Assembly (NCBI GenBank): GCA_039818665.1
Contig: JBCBTJ010000007.1
Span: forward strand, 1-64,000
Direction of reading: 5' to 3'
From: JBCBTJ01 sp039818665
Lineage (GTDB): Bacteria; Pseudomonadota; Alphaproteobacteria; Caulobacterales; Hyphomonadaceae
Length of the DNA stretch: 64,000 nt
Part shown: positions 42,710 to 51,953 of the stretch, one piece after another
Layout: every line of letters begins with the position of its first letter
How positions within the stretch are numbered: the stretch's first letter is position 1
Program-made: the position numbers and the translations under genes
The notes under the pieces: model-generated
The model's database searches: none
What the model saw: only the letters and a program-made list of their open reading frames with translations
Told to the model about the DNA's origin: nothing

Positions 42710-43885
42710 TTGCGCGCCGACGCGAAAATCCTGGCGATCTCGCACGCCGCCGTGCGCGCGCCTAATCGCGCCGTGTACCGCGTTTTGCGCGAGCGAGGTT
42801 GGAACGTCGAGCTCATTGCGCCGCATGGGCTAAAGCGGGGCGGGCTTTGGACGCCGCAGGATCCGGTCGACCCGCGCGATCCACCGATTCACAAGCTAAA
42901 CCTATGCGGCGCCCACCCGCGAACCTATCGCTACGCCGGTCTGGACCGCACGCTCGAGCGAATCCAACCCAATTTGGTGATCGCCGAAATCGATCCCGCC
43001 AGCCGGACGGCGTTCGCGCTCTGCCAGTGGCGCCGGCGCCGTGACGCGCGGCGGCTGATCTGCCAGACCAATGAAAACCTCTCCTGGCGCTGGCGGGACG
43101 CGATCGCGCGCGCGGGATTGGCCGAAGCGCCCCGCGCCATCGCAAAGACCGCGTTGCACCGTTTGAGCCGGTCCGCGATTGATCACGTGTTCACGACAAG
43201 CGCAGAAGCGTCGCGTCTGTTCGCAGACGCAGGCTTTCGCAGCGTCGCGGTCACGCCGATGGGCCACGACCCGCAGAAGTTTCGATACGCGTCCCGGGCG
43301 CGCGGGCGCGCAAGGGACGCGCTGGGCATCGATCCGTCGGAACGCGTCATTGCCTATTTCGGGCGCATGGTTCCGGAAAAAGGGGTCGACATTTTGGTGC
43401 AGGCCCTCGGGCGCCTCGCCGAACGGCCGTGGCGGCTGATGCTTAATCAGTTCGAAGGCGACGCCGAATATGGCCGGCGGATCCATCAGCTGCTCGAACA
43501 GCATGGGATCGACCACCGTGTCGTCACCGTGGAAACGCGCCATGGCGAGATCGCCGATCTGATGCGCGCCGCCGACATTGTCGCCGTCCCCTCGCGCAGC
43601 ACGCCGAGATGGGTCGAACAATTCGGCCGGGTGGTCAGCGAGGCGATGGCGTGCGGCGCGGCGGTCGTGGTGTCCGACAGCGGCGCGCCAAAAGGCTTGG
43701 TCGGGGACGCCGGCCTTGTTGTTCCCGAAGGCGATCCGGCCGCCCTCGCCGAGGCCCTTCAGGGTTTGCTCGATGACGCCGCCCAGCTGCGCGCCCTGCG
43801 AAAAGCCAGCCTGCGCAGAGCCAAGTCGGCGTTCACTGTGGACGCCCAAGCCGACCTGTTCGACGCTGCGATCACCGCGCTATGA
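42710..43885 (+). CDS. Glycosyltransferase family 4
   Basis: Predicted 391 residues, starting at TTG 42710 right after the previous stop. GT-B fold: AYFGRMVPEKGVDILVQALG for the donor domain and FGRVVSEAMACGAAVV (EX7E-type) with VGDAGLVVPEGDPAAL. Probably adds a sugar to the lipid-linked repeat unit on the cytoplasmic face. Donor and linkage unknown. The next gene starts 7 bp after its stop. Confidence 0.87.
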   Translation: MRADAKILAISHAAVRAPNRAVYRVLRERGWNVELIAPHGLKRGGLWTPQDPVDPRDPPIHKLNLCGAHPRTYRYAGLDRTLERIQPNLVIAEIDPASRTAFALCQWRRRRDARRLICQTNENLSWRWRDAIARAGLAEAPRAIAKTALHRLSRSAIDHVFTTSAEASRLFADAGFRSVAVTPMGHDPQKFRYASRARGRARDALGIDPSERVIAYFGRMVPEKGVDILVQALGRLAERPWRLMLNQFEGDAEYGRRIHQLLEQHGIDHRVVTVETRHGEIADLMRAADIVAVPSRSTPRWVEQFGRVVSEAMACGAAVVVSDSGAPKGLVGDAGLVVPEGDPAALAEALQGLLDDAAQLRALRKASLRRAKSAFTVDAQADLFDAAITAL

Positions 43886-43892
43886 GCCAAGC

Positions 43893-44924
43893 ATGCGCCT
43901 GCTAATGTCGGCGTCGCGCCAGTCCGGCCGGCTAACGGAGAGCTATGCGCGCGCTCTGACTAGGCTCGGGTGCGAGGTGATCCCCCATTATGGCGCGGCC
44001 GAAACGCGGCTCGTCGCCCATGCGGGCGCCGACAAAATCATCAACCGAACCGCGCCGGCGTTGAAGCGGCGCGGTTCGAACAACCGCCTGCTTGCGCAGG
44101 CGCGCAAGCATCGGCCTGATCTGATTTGGCTGTTCAAGGGCATGGACATCCAGCCTCGAACGCTGCGCCAGTTGAGGGAGGATGGGCATAAGATCGCCTG
44201 CCTCAACGCCGATCATCCGTTCGAACACTATGCGCGCGGAGCGGGCAATCGGTCTGTCGCAGACGCTGTCGCGCTGTACGACGTCTATCTCACCTATAGC
44301 GCGCGCATCGCCGGCGAGATCAAGGCCCGGCACGCGCGACTTCGAACGGAGATCCTCCCCTTCGGCCACGAACTGGACGACGCCGGCTTCGCGAACATCG
44401 CCGGGATGAAAGAAGTTCAGCGCGCCTGTTTCGTGGGAACGCCTGACGCCGCACGCGTGCGAACCCTTCGGGCCCTCTCAGGCGCTGGCGTCCCGGTCGA
44501 TGTCTATGGGCACGGTTGGGCCCGGCATTGGCGGGCGCTCGGCGGCGCCCGGATTTTTCCGGCCGCCGAGGGGGAGGATCTGTATCCAGTCCTGCGCGCC
44601 TACCGGGTGCAGCTCAATCTGTTCAGGCCGCACAATGTCGGCGCGCACAATATGCGCAGTTTCGAGGTTCCCGCCGCCGGCGGCGTGATGCTCGCGCCCG
44701 CCAGCCCCGAGCATGAGCGGTTCTTCGAAGATGGCGGCGAGGCGATCTATTTCTCTGGCGAGCGGGACATGATCGGCAAAGCCAAGGCTCTCCTTGCGAA
44801 GGGCGTATGGGAGATCCAGCGTCTCCGCAACCGGGCCCGGCGACGATCAGCCGTGAGCGGCTATCACTATCGGGACCGCGCCCGCGCGGCGCTTGCAATC
44901 CTAAGCGATGTCGCTGCGGGCTAA
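43893..44924 (+). CDS. CgeB-like glycosyltransferase
   Basis: Predicted 343 residues from ATG 43893. The pattern KHRPDLIWLFKGMDIQPRTLRQL, KIACLNADHPFEHYARG, and RACFVGTPDAARVRTLRAL with NVGAHNMRSFEVPAAGG fits the glycosyl-transferase 1-like group that includes spore-maturation protein CgeB. The C-terminal part, HNMRSFEVPAAGGVML, aligns with the donor-binding end of that family. Overlaps the next gene by 17 bp. Role in the polymer is inferred from place only. Confidence 0.82.
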   Translation: MRLLMSASRQSGRLTESYARALTRLGCEVIPHYGAAETRLVAHAGADKIINRTAPALKRRGSNNRLLAQARKHRPDLIWLFKGMDIQPRTLRQLREDGHKIACLNADHPFEHYARGAGNRSVADAVALYDVYLTYSARIAGEIKARHARLRTEILPFGHELDDAGFANIAGMKEVQRACFVGTPDAARVRTLRALSGAGVPVDVYGHGWARHWRALGGARIFPAAEGEDLYPVLRAYRVQLNLFRPHNVGAHNMRSFEVPAAGGVMLAPASPEHERFFEDGGEAIYFSGERDMIGKAKALLAKGVWEIQRLRNRARRRSAVSGYHYRDRARAALAILSDVAAG

Positions 44925-46056
44925 ACGAACTGGCGGACGCGTCCTAGTCCTTGCGAGTGAGAGTTATGGCTCGATCGGCGGGATCGCCGCCTACAATCGA
45001 GACTTCGTCAGCGCCCTCAGCGCGGATGCAGACATCGACGAGATCCGCATTCTGCCACGGCTCGGCCGCCGCGCGCCTGAAGACCTGCCGGATCGAGTGT
45101 CCTGGGACGCCGCCGCGTTGGGCGGGCTAAGCGCATTCGCGCGGCGCTGCCTCGGCTACGCGGCGGACCCTAGGCGTTTTGATGTCGTGCACTGTGGTCA
45201 CATCAACCTCATGCCGTTTGCTGCGCCTATCGCCCGGGCGCATGGCGCGGCCTTGTCGCTGTCCATCCATGGGATCGAAGCGTGGAGGCGCCCCAAACGC
45301 CGCCTCGCCGCGTGGAGCGCGTCTATGGCGGACCGGGTCTTCTCCGTCAGTCGGCTGACGGCGCGCCGTTATCGCGACTGGGCGTCGACGCCGGTCGCGC
45401 GCATCACGATCGCGCCCAACACCGTGTCTTTGTCTCGGTTCGAGCCGGCGCCGCGCCGCACGGACCTCGTGGCGCGCTACGGCCTGCAAGGCAAGACCGT
45501 GATCATGACGCTGGGACGACTTGCCGGGCGGGCGCGCGCCAAAGGGTTCGACGAAGTGATCGAGTGTCTGCCGCGCCTCGCCGCTATTGTCCCTGACATC
45601 GCTTACCTTGTTTGCGGCGACGGCGAGGATCGCGCTCGACTTGAAGCCAAGGCCGCAAGTCTCCGGGCGCCCGTCGTGTTCGCAGGCGAGATCAACGAGC
45701 GGGAAAAAGCCGATCACTACGCGCTGGCCGACGCGTTTCTCCTGCCGAGCCGCGGCGAAGGCTTCGGCATCGTCTTGCTGGAAGCGATGGCCTGCGGCGT
45801 GCCGGTGGTCGCCAGCCGGCTCGACGGCGGGCGCGAGGCTTTGCGAGACGGCGCGCTCGGCCGCCTGGTCGATCCCCGCGCGCCCGACGACTTGGTGGCT
45901 GCGACGCTTCACGCCCTCTCCGCCCCACGCCGGCGGCCTGAGGGTCTCGACTATTTCAACCAAACCAGCTTCCGACGCCGCATACGAGCCGCGCTGCCCG
46001 GCCTGGGCGCGCCCGGTCCCCAAGCCGCTCAACATGGGCGAACAGCGCCGGTATGA
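44908..46056 (+). CDS. Glycosyltransferase family 4
   Basis: Predicted 382 residues. VLASESYGSIGGIAAYNRDF at the acceptor side, SIHGIEAWRRP, NTVSLSRFEPAP, MTLGRLAGRARAKGFDEVIE and the EX7E motif EGFGIVLLEAMACGVPVVAS mark a typical GT4. Starts inside the last codons of the CgeB-like gene; its stop overlaps the start of the polymerase gene (ATGA). Adds one unknown sugar. Confidence 0.9.
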   Translation: MSLRAKRTGGRVLVLASESYGSIGGIAAYNRDFVSALSADADIDEIRILPRLGRRAPEDLPDRVSWDAAALGGLSAFARRCLGYAADPRRFDVVHCGHINLMPFAAPIARAHGAALSLSIHGIEAWRRPKRRLAAWSASMADRVFSVSRLTARRYRDWASTPVARITIAPNTVSLSRFEPAPRRTDLVARYGLQGKTVIMTLGRLAGRARAKGFDEVIECLPRLAAIVPDIAYLVCGDGEDRARLEAKAASLRAPVVFAGEINEREKADHYALADAFLLPSRGEGFGIVLLEAMACGVPVVASRLDGGREALRDGALGRLVDPRAPDDLVAATLHALSAPRRRPEGLDYFNQTSFRRRIRAALPGLGAPGPQAAQHGRTAPV

Positions 46057-47438
46057 TCGAACTCGACGCGGCGCAGAAGATCCTTCTCTTCGGGCTCGCC
46101 TGGCTCGGGGTTTTGCTGGTCGCGGTTCCAGCGACGGTTTCAGCGCGTCGCGGAAGTGTGGGCCTGCCCATCGCTTTCTTGTTGACGATGACGCTCTTCC
46201 ACGCCGGCGCGCTGGTTCACTTGGATCCATCCTACGACCACACGCGCAGCGCCTATTTGCGCTCTTGGACGTATACCGCCGACACCGTCGCCTTGGGCCT
46301 CGAAACAGCTTGGCTTGGCGTGGCGGCGTTTACGCTGGGCCTTCTCGCGGCCAACGACACCGCGCCGCCCTTGGCCGCCCGTCCTGTACAAGCGCCGCCG
46401 GCTCTGCGGCGCGCGGCGATCGCGTGTCTGGCCCTCGGCGCGACCGCCACAGCGCTCAGCCTGTCGGCCTGGAGCTCCCGCTTGCCCGGCGCGGCCGCCG
46501 CAATCGCCGCACTGCAGAATCTCGTCATTGCGGGCGCGGCGGGCTGGGTCGTCTATTTCCATGCGGCCGGTCGGTCCGGCCGCGCGCTCGCCGTGGCCGG
46601 GGCCGGCGCTCTCGCCCTCCCCGCCTTCAACCTCACATCCGCCGCCATACTCGCCGACGCCGCCGCGGCGGCGATCATTGTCGCATGCGTCTTAGTAGCG
46701 CTCAGGCCCAAACGAGGATCCAAGCTTTTGCGCGCCTATGCGCTGTCGGGATCGATCCTCGCCATCGCGCTCGCCGGCGCGATCGCCTGGCTCGACTTGC
46801 GCGACGGCTTTCGGAGCGTTGCTTGGCATGGAGGCTCGGTGGGCGAGCGATCGGAGCAACTGTTCATAGGCCTCGGATCGATAAGACTGCGCAACACGGA
46901 CGATCACGCCCGGCACGAACGGCTCGACGCGCGACTCAATCAGAATGTCGCCATCGGCAAGGCGGTGGAAGCGGATCGAGCGCACAATGGCGGCTTCGAG
47001 GGCTTCGCACTGATCGAGGCGGCGGCGTTGGGCTGGGTTCCGCGGGCGGTGTGGCCGGATAAGCCCGAGCGCGGCGACACGGCTCTGTTGGAGCGCCACA
47101 CCGGCAAGCGGGTTTTATCGGACGCGTCTTTCGCGACCGGCCCAGTGTTCGAGTTCTATGTCGCGGCCGGGTATTGGGGCGTCGGCGCCGGCTTGTTCGG
47201 CTTTGGATATCTGCTTCGCCGGCTCGACATGGTCTGCGCGGCTTGGATCGGCGCGGGCGACCTTTGGCGTGCGGCGCCGCCACTGCTCGCCGCCATACCT
47301 CTAGTGACCTACAGCAATAGCTTGCTGTTCATTGTGAACTTGTCCGCCTGGTCGGCCGCGATCGGCGCGGGCGTGGCCGGGGCGGGCCTATGGGCCTTCG
47401 CGCCCGGCCGCAGGGCGGCCTTCGCAAGGGCGGCCTAA
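46053..47438 (+). CDS. Polysaccharide polymerase, Wzy-like
   Basis: Predicted 461 residues with about ten hydrophobic segments and a large loop at about 265-340 that contains GERSEQLFIGLGSIRLR and WPDKPERGDTALLERHTG. The low sequence similarity, topology and place between glycosyltransferases and the flippase fit a Wzy-type polymerase, which links repeat units at the periplasmic side. The name rests on topology and context, not on a strong motif. Coupled to the previous gene by an ATGA overlap. Confidence 0.75.
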   Translation: MIELDAAQKILLFGLAWLGVLLVAVPATVSARRGSVGLPIAFLLTMTLFHAGALVHLDPSYDHTRSAYLRSWTYTADTVALGLETAWLGVAAFTLGLLAANDTAPPLAARPVQAPPALRRAAIACLALGATATALSLSAWSSRLPGAAAAIAALQNLVIAGAAGWVVYFHAAGRSGRALAVAGAGALALPAFNLTSAAILADAAAAAIIVACVLVALRPKRGSKLLRAYALSGSILAIALAGAIAWLDLRDGFRSVAWHGGSVGERSEQLFIGLGSIRLRNTDDHARHERLDARLNQNVAIGKAVEADRAHNGGFEGFALIEAAALGWVPRAVWPDKPERGDTALLERHTGKRVLSDASFATGPVFEFYVAAGYWGVGAGLFGFGYLLRRLDMVCAAWIGAGDLWRAAPPLLAAIPLVTYSNSLLFIVNLSAWSAAIGAGVAGAGLWAFAPGRRAAFARAA

Positions 47439-47445
47439 GCCGAGG

Positions 47446-48624
47446 ATGCGCGTCCTGATCTACGCCCCGAACTACTGGCCCGCCGCGCGCTATGGCGGGC
47501 CCGTCCGTTCGAGCCGCGGGCTCGTCAAAGCGCTGGCGGAGCTTGGCCACGAGGTCGAGGTGTTCACGACAAGCGTCGACGGGCCGAACCGCCTGGACGC
47601 GCCGCCCGAGGCGGAGCTCGACGGCGCCCGTATCCGCTATTTCGACATCGCGCCGCCCAAGCGGTTCTACTATGCGCCCGACATGGGCCGCGCCTTGGAC
47701 GCGGAAGCGGCAGACTTCGATGTGGTTCATATCAACGGCGCCTTCCTGTGGCCGGGCGGAAAGGCGGCGGCGGCGGCCCGGCGTGCGGACAGGCCCTACA
47801 TCCTCTCGCCGCGCGGAATGCTCGCGCCGGAGCTGATCGCGGCGAAGTCCGGCCTCGCCAAGCGCGCTTGGATCGGGCTGAGCGGCCGGCGCCAGCTCGG
47901 CGGCGCGGCTGCGATCCATGTCACCTCCGACGTTGAGACCGCCGGCCTCTCCCGGCTTGGGCTGGACCTTGCGCCGATGGTCAAAATCGCAAATGGCGTT
48001 GATCCGCCCGCTAAAGAACCGAGCCCTGAGCTTGTCGACGACTTGTGGCGGGGCGCGCCGCAAGGCCGGCGCGTCGCCTTCCTGGCGAGGCTAGACTGGA
48101 AGAAGGGCGTCGATCTCGCTGTGGAGGCGGCGCTGGCGGCGCCGGCGGCGCATTTGAGGATCGCAGGACCCGACCAAGACGGATTGCGGCAAGGATTGGA
48201 GCGACGGATCTCAGCGGCCGGCGCGGCCCGGCGCATCAGATTCATCGGGCCTTTGGACGAAGCTCGAAAATGGGCGTTCCTTTCAGGCGCCGACGTGTTT
48301 CTCGCGCCATCGCTGAATGAGAATTTCGGCATCGCCGCGGCGGAGGCCTTGGCGCTCGGCGCGCCCGTCGTCTGCAGCGCCGGCGTCGGCGCGGGCGAGA
48401 TCGTGCGAAGGATCGACGCCGCTTGCGTCGTTCCGCGGCGGACGGAGGCGCTCGCGCGCGCATTAGCGGGGTTGCTCAGCGCGCCGGCGCGGCGCGCCGC
48501 CTTTGGCGCGGCCGCCAAAGCGCTGATGGCCGCCGAGTATTCCTGGGGCGCGATCGGGCGGGACATGGCCCAGACGTACGCCGCTGCGATCGAAACGCGG
48601 GCGGCGGAGGCGACGCCGGCGTGA
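47446..48624 (+). CDS. Glycosyltransferase family 4
   Basis: Predicted 392 residues. Start MRVLIYAPNYWPAARYGGPVRS is the typical GT4 acceptor strand, then VHINGAFLWPGGKAAAAARR, and the donor domain VAFLARLDWKKGVDLAVEAAL with LNENFGIAAAEALALGAPVVCS as EX7E. WbuB/WfgS-like order. Its stop overlaps the flippase start (GTGA). Unknown sugar. Confidence 0.9.
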   Translation: MRVLIYAPNYWPAARYGGPVRSSRGLVKALAELGHEVEVFTTSVDGPNRLDAPPEAELDGARIRYFDIAPPKRFYYAPDMGRALDAEAADFDVVHINGAFLWPGGKAAAAARRADRPYILSPRGMLAPELIAAKSGLAKRAWIGLSGRRQLGGAAAIHVTSDVETAGLSRLGLDLAPMVKIANGVDPPAKEPSPELVDDLWRGAPQGRRVAFLARLDWKKGVDLAVEAALAAPAAHLRIAGPDQDGLRQGLERRISAAGAARRIRFIGPLDEARKWAFLSGADVFLAPSLNENFGIAAAEALALGAPVVCSAGVGAGEIVRRIDAACVVPRRTEALARALAGLLSAPARRAAFGAAAKALMAAEYSWGAIGRDMAQTYAAAIETRAAEATPA

Positions 48625-49889
48625 CGGCGACGGCGGCCAAGCGCACCGGCTGGCTGCGAGCGGTTGCGACGCTCGCCAGCGGACAAGGCCTCGCCGCGCT
48701 TGCGCCCTTGGCGGCCGCACCGGCGCTCGGGCGTCTCTACACGCCGGCCGACTATGGCGCGCTTGCAGCCTTCTTGGCCTTCGGCGGTCTGTTTCACGCA
48801 ATCGGCGCGCTGCAGCTGCAATATGCGATCATCGCTGAAGCGGACGAGCAGAATGCGGAGGATCTGGTTTGGGTCTGCCTTGCGGCCGCGGCCGCGACAG
48901 CGCTGGCGGCGACGCCGGCGGCGTTCGGCGCTTATTGGCTCGCCGCCTTAAGCGAGGCGTTCGCTCCGGTCGCCCCTTGGGCCCTCCTGCTCCCGTTCAC
49001 GAGTTTCGCGGCCGGCGCGATCGCCGGCCTCGGCGCGCTGGCGAACCGGCGCGCGCAATACGGCGCGCTGGCGCGTATTCCGCTCGCAGCGGCGCTTGTG
49101 ACAGCGACGACGGCGATTTGGCTCGGGCTCGTCGGCTGGACCCCGCATGGATTGTTCATCGCCTACGCCGCAGGACAGGCCGTCGCGCTCGCGGCCCATC
49201 TTCGCCTATGGCGGACCCTCGCGCCCCACGCCAAGCCGCCAAGCGTTCGGCGAGGGTCGCGCCTCGCCCAGCGCCATCGCCGCTTTGTCTTCTTTACGCT
49301 GCCAGCCCAATTCGTTGGCGCGCTCAATCAGCAAATGCCGGCCTATGCGCTCGCCGCAATCGGCGCAGCGCCATTGCTTGGCGCCTTCAACCGGGCGCGC
49401 CAGCTTGCGGCCGCGCCCATGAGCTTGTTGGGCGCGGCGGCCGGTCAGGTTTTCCAAGAGCGCGCCGCCGCCGAATTCCGGGCGAGCGGTAGCTGTCGCG
49501 CGCTCTTCGTCCGGGCCGCCATATCCTTGGCGCTGATCGGCGCGCCGGCGTGTCTGGCGCTCGCTTTGGCGGCGCCCACGCTCTTCGCATGGGTCTTGGG
49601 TCCGAATTGGACCGAGGCGGGCGAGATCGCCGCGCTGCTCGCGCCCATGTTGCTGCTGCGCTTGATCTGCTCTCCGCTCTCAAGCGTGTTCTACGTCGCC
49701 GGCGCGCAGCGACTGGACTTTTTCCTGTCCTGCGCGGCGACAACGCTCCTGGGCGTTTGCGTCGCCGGACCACTCCTCGCCGGATGGCCGCCCCGGTCGG
49801 CGATCGCCGGATATGCGCTCGGCTTTAGCCTGACCTATGCCGTCTACCTGGCGGCCGCGTGGCGGCTTAGCGAGGAGCGCCGCGTATGA
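48621..49889 (+). CDS. Polysaccharide flippase, Wzx-like (MOP superfamily)
   Basis: Predicted 422 residues from GTG 48621. Twelve or so hydrophobic segments; the N-terminus LASGQGLAALAPLAAAPALGRLYTPADYG and FFTLPAQFVGALNQQMPAYALA match polysaccharide-transport (Polysacc_synt) proteins. It would turn the undecaprenyl-linked unit to the periplasmic face. GTGA overlap upstream and ATGA overlap with the acetyltransferase downstream show tight coupling. Confidence 0.87.
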   Translation: MTATAAKRTGWLRAVATLASGQGLAALAPLAAAPALGRLYTPADYGALAAFLAFGGLFHAIGALQLQYAIIAEADEQNAEDLVWVCLAAAAATALAATPAAFGAYWLAALSEAFAPVAPWALLLPFTSFAAGAIAGLGALANRRAQYGALARIPLAAALVTATTAIWLGLVGWTPHGLFIAYAAGQAVALAAHLRLWRTLAPHAKPPSVRRGSRLAQRHRRFVFFTLPAQFVGALNQQMPAYALAAIGAAPLLGAFNRARQLAAAPMSLLGAAAGQVFQERAAAEFRASGSCRALFVRAAISLALIGAPACLALALAAPTLFAWVLGPNWTEAGEIAALLAPMLLLRLICSPLSSVFYVAGAQRLDFFLSCAATTLLGVCVAGPLLAGWPPRSAIAGYALGFSLTYAVYLAAAWRLSEERRV

Positions 49890-50527
49890 ACGCTTTGGCG
49901 CGGCGGGCGTTGCAGGCGCCATTCCGCGTCTCGGCGCGGGCGATGCGGCGGGTTCCGGGCTTCAAGCTGTTCGACGAAACGCGCGACACGCAAACGCCGG
50001 TGACCGTCGGCATGTGGGTGCGTCAACAGGTGTTCGGCGTCAATCACGGGCCCTATTGGCCGGTGCATCCGACCAGTCGCGTCGTCGGTTGGCGCAACGT
50101 CCTAGCAGGCGTGGAGACGTCGCCCGGTTACATGCCCGGCTGCTATGTCCAAGCGCTGGGGACGATCGAGATCGGCGACTACACTCAGATCGGGCCGAGC
50201 GTCGGCCTGATCAGCGCCAATCACGAACCCGGCGATCTACGTCGCCATCGGATCGGAAAAATCACGATCGGACGATATTGCTGGCTCGGCATGGGGGCGA
50301 TGGTTTTGCCGGACGTGACCTTGGGCGATTTCACCGTTGTCGGCGCCGGCGCGGTGGTGACGCGGTCGTTCCCTGACGGCTATTGCGTGATCGCTGGCAA
50401 CCCCGCAGCGCCGATCAGGTCCCTCGATCCGGAGGCCTGCACGCGCCATCGCAGTCGGCGCGAATATCACGGCTTCATCCCGAAAGCGCGCTTCGCCGCC
50501 TTTCGCGCTGCAGAGCTCGCGCTGTGA
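49886..50527 (+). CDS. LbH acyltransferase (serine acetyltransferase/WcaF-like)
   Basis: Predicted 213 residues. Left-handed beta-helix repeats are clear: TIEIGDYTQIGPSVGLIS, then ITIGRYCWLGMGAMVLPDV and LGDFTVVGAGAVV, with a HEP histidine after LISAN as likely catalytic base. Probably acetylates a repeat-unit sugar. ATGA overlap with the flippase; its stop overlaps the hisH2 start (GTGA). Confidence 0.85.
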   Translation: MNALARRALQAPFRVSARAMRRVPGFKLFDETRDTQTPVTVGMWVRQQVFGVNHGPYWPVHPTSRVVGWRNVLAGVETSPGYMPGCYVQALGTIEIGDYTQIGPSVGLISANHEPGDLRRHRIGKITIGRYCWLGMGAMVLPDVTLGDFTVVGAGAVVTRSFPDGYCVIAGNPAAPIRSLDPEACTRHRSRREYHGFIPKARFAAFRAAELAL

Positions 50528-51183
50528 GCCGGCCGGAAATCCACGTGGTCGACTATGGCGCGGGAAACTCGAAATCCGTGCTGAACATGCTTCGCGCCCT
50601 GGATCTGCCGGCCCGCTTATCGTCGGAGCCAGGCGATCTGCTCACGGCAGAGCGTTTGATCTTGCCAGGCGTCGGACACATGGATCATGGCGCGGCGACG
50701 CTGCGCGGGCGCGGCCTCGCGGACGCTTTAAAGCGGCGTTGCCTCGAAGACGGGGCGCCCTTGCTCGGCATTTGCCTTGGGGCGCAGATGCTGACGCGCG
50801 GCGGCGGCGAGGGGCGTGCGGACGGTCTCGGCTGGATCGGCGCGGAAACGCGCGCGTTCGACACGCGCGAAATCGGCGGGCTGCCCGTCCCGCATATGGG
50901 CTGGGCGGACACCTGGGCCGTGCGAGACAACCCGCTTCTGCCGCCAACCTCGACCGAAGCGCGATTTTACTACGCCCACGGATTTCACATCGTCTGCGAC
51001 GATCCGGCGGATGCGGTTCTTCAGGCTGAGTATGGCCGCGCCTTCGTCGCCGGATTTCAGCGCGGGAACCTCGTCGGCGTTCAGTTTCACCCCGAAAAGA
51101 GCCACCGCTTCGGCGTGGCGTTGCTCGCGCGCTTCGCCGCTTGGACGCCCGCGGCGGCGAGGAAGGGCGGTATCGCCGCATGA
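50524..51183 (+). CDS. hisH2: HisH2: glutaminase subunit for acetamidino-sugar synthesis
   Basis: Predicted 219 residues from GTG 50524. A class I glutamine amidotransferase: IHVVDYGAGN start, LPGVGHMDHG oxyanion region, nucleophile C84 in GICLGAQML, and His/Glu in VQFHPEKSH. It matches HisH paralogues that serve sugar amidination in place of histidine synthesis, as shown by the adjoining HisF2 and WbpG genes. Provides ammonia from glutamine. Overlap ATGA with hisF2. Confidence 0.9.
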   Translation: MSRPEIHVVDYGAGNSKSVLNMLRALDLPARLSSEPGDLLTAERLILPGVGHMDHGAATLRGRGLADALKRRCLEDGAPLLGICLGAQMLTRGGGEGRADGLGWIGAETRAFDTREIGGLPVPHMGWADTWAVRDNPLLPPTSTEARFYYAHGFHIVCDDPADAVLQAEYGRAFVAGFQRGNLVGVQFHPEKSHRFGVALLARFAAWTPAAARKGGIAA

Positions 51184-51953
51184 GGCGCCGCCCGCCCCGC
51201 CCGCGCATCATTCCCACCCTGCTCATCGACCGGAGCGGGGCCCTGGTCAAAACGGTCCGCTTTCGCCGCCGGACTTATCTGGGCGATCCGGTCAATGCGG
51301 TGAGGATCTTCAATCTAAAAGAAGTCGACGAGCTGATCCTGCTGGACATCGACGCCACGCGCGATGGCCGCCCGCCGAATTTCGAGCGCATCGAGGCGAT
51401 TGCAAGCGAGGCGTTTCTGCCCCTCGCCTATGGCGGCGGACTGCGAGACCTGGACGCGGCGAGCCGAGCATTCGACTGCGGGGTGGAGAAGGTGGTGTTG
51501 ACGTCTTGCCTCACCGGCGGGCCCTGGCTGATCGAAGCGGCCGCCGCGCGCTACGGGTCGCAGGCGATTGTCGCTTGTCTGCCGGTGAAAGCCTATTGGC
51601 GTCGGCGGCGCGTGCATCTCCCCGCAGGCGGCGCGCCGATGATCTCAGATCCCGCCGCGGCCGCCAAAGCCGCCGTCGACGCCGGGGCGGGCGAGCTCTT
51701 GATCTACGCCGTTGATCGGGATGGGACCTATGCAGGTTACGACCTGCCCTTGCTCGCCGACATCGCCGCGCAGGTGGACGCGCCCGTCGTCGCGTGCGGC
51801 GGCGCGCGCGGTGTTGAGGACTTTGCCGCCGCGGTGGATCAGGCCGGCTGCGCCGCCGCCGCGGCGGGCAGCGTATTTCTGTTTCAGGCCAAAGGTCGGG
51901 GCGCCTTGATCTCCTATCCCTCGCGCGAGGCGGTCGAGGCGGCATGGGCGTAG
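51180..51953 (+). CDS. hisF2: HisF2: AglZ/HisF2-family acetamidino-modification subunit
   Basis: Predicted 257 residues from ATG 51180. A TIM barrel with RIIPTLLIDRSGALVKTVRF, YLGDPVNAVRIFNLKEVDEL and LLDIDAT at the N-terminal half, and YAVDRDGTYAGYD, VVACGGARG and AGSVFLF near the end. These segments are those of HisF2 of Pseudomonas O-antigen loci, not housekeeping HisF. It forms a complex with HisH2 and delivers ammonia to WbpG. Overlaps the wbpG-like gene by 10 bp. Confidence 0.92.
   Translation: MRRRPPRPRIIPTLLIDRSGALVKTVRFRRRTYLGDPVNAVRIFNLKEVDELILLDIDATRDGRPPNFERIEAIASEAFLPLAYGGGLRDLDAASRAFDCGVEKVVLTSCLTGGPWLIEAAAARYGSQAIVACLPVKAYWRRRRVHLPAGGAPMISDPAAAAKAAVDAGAGELLIYAVDRDGTYAGYDLPLLADIAAQVDAPVVACGGARGVEDFAAAVDQAGCAAAAAGSVFLFQAKGRGALISYPSREAVEAAWA

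Noticed and set aside
45587..47062. A 491-codon open frame on the plus strand
   Set aside because: Overlaps the GT4 and Wzy-like genes in another frame; its translation is low-complexity Arg/Ala and no family signs are present.
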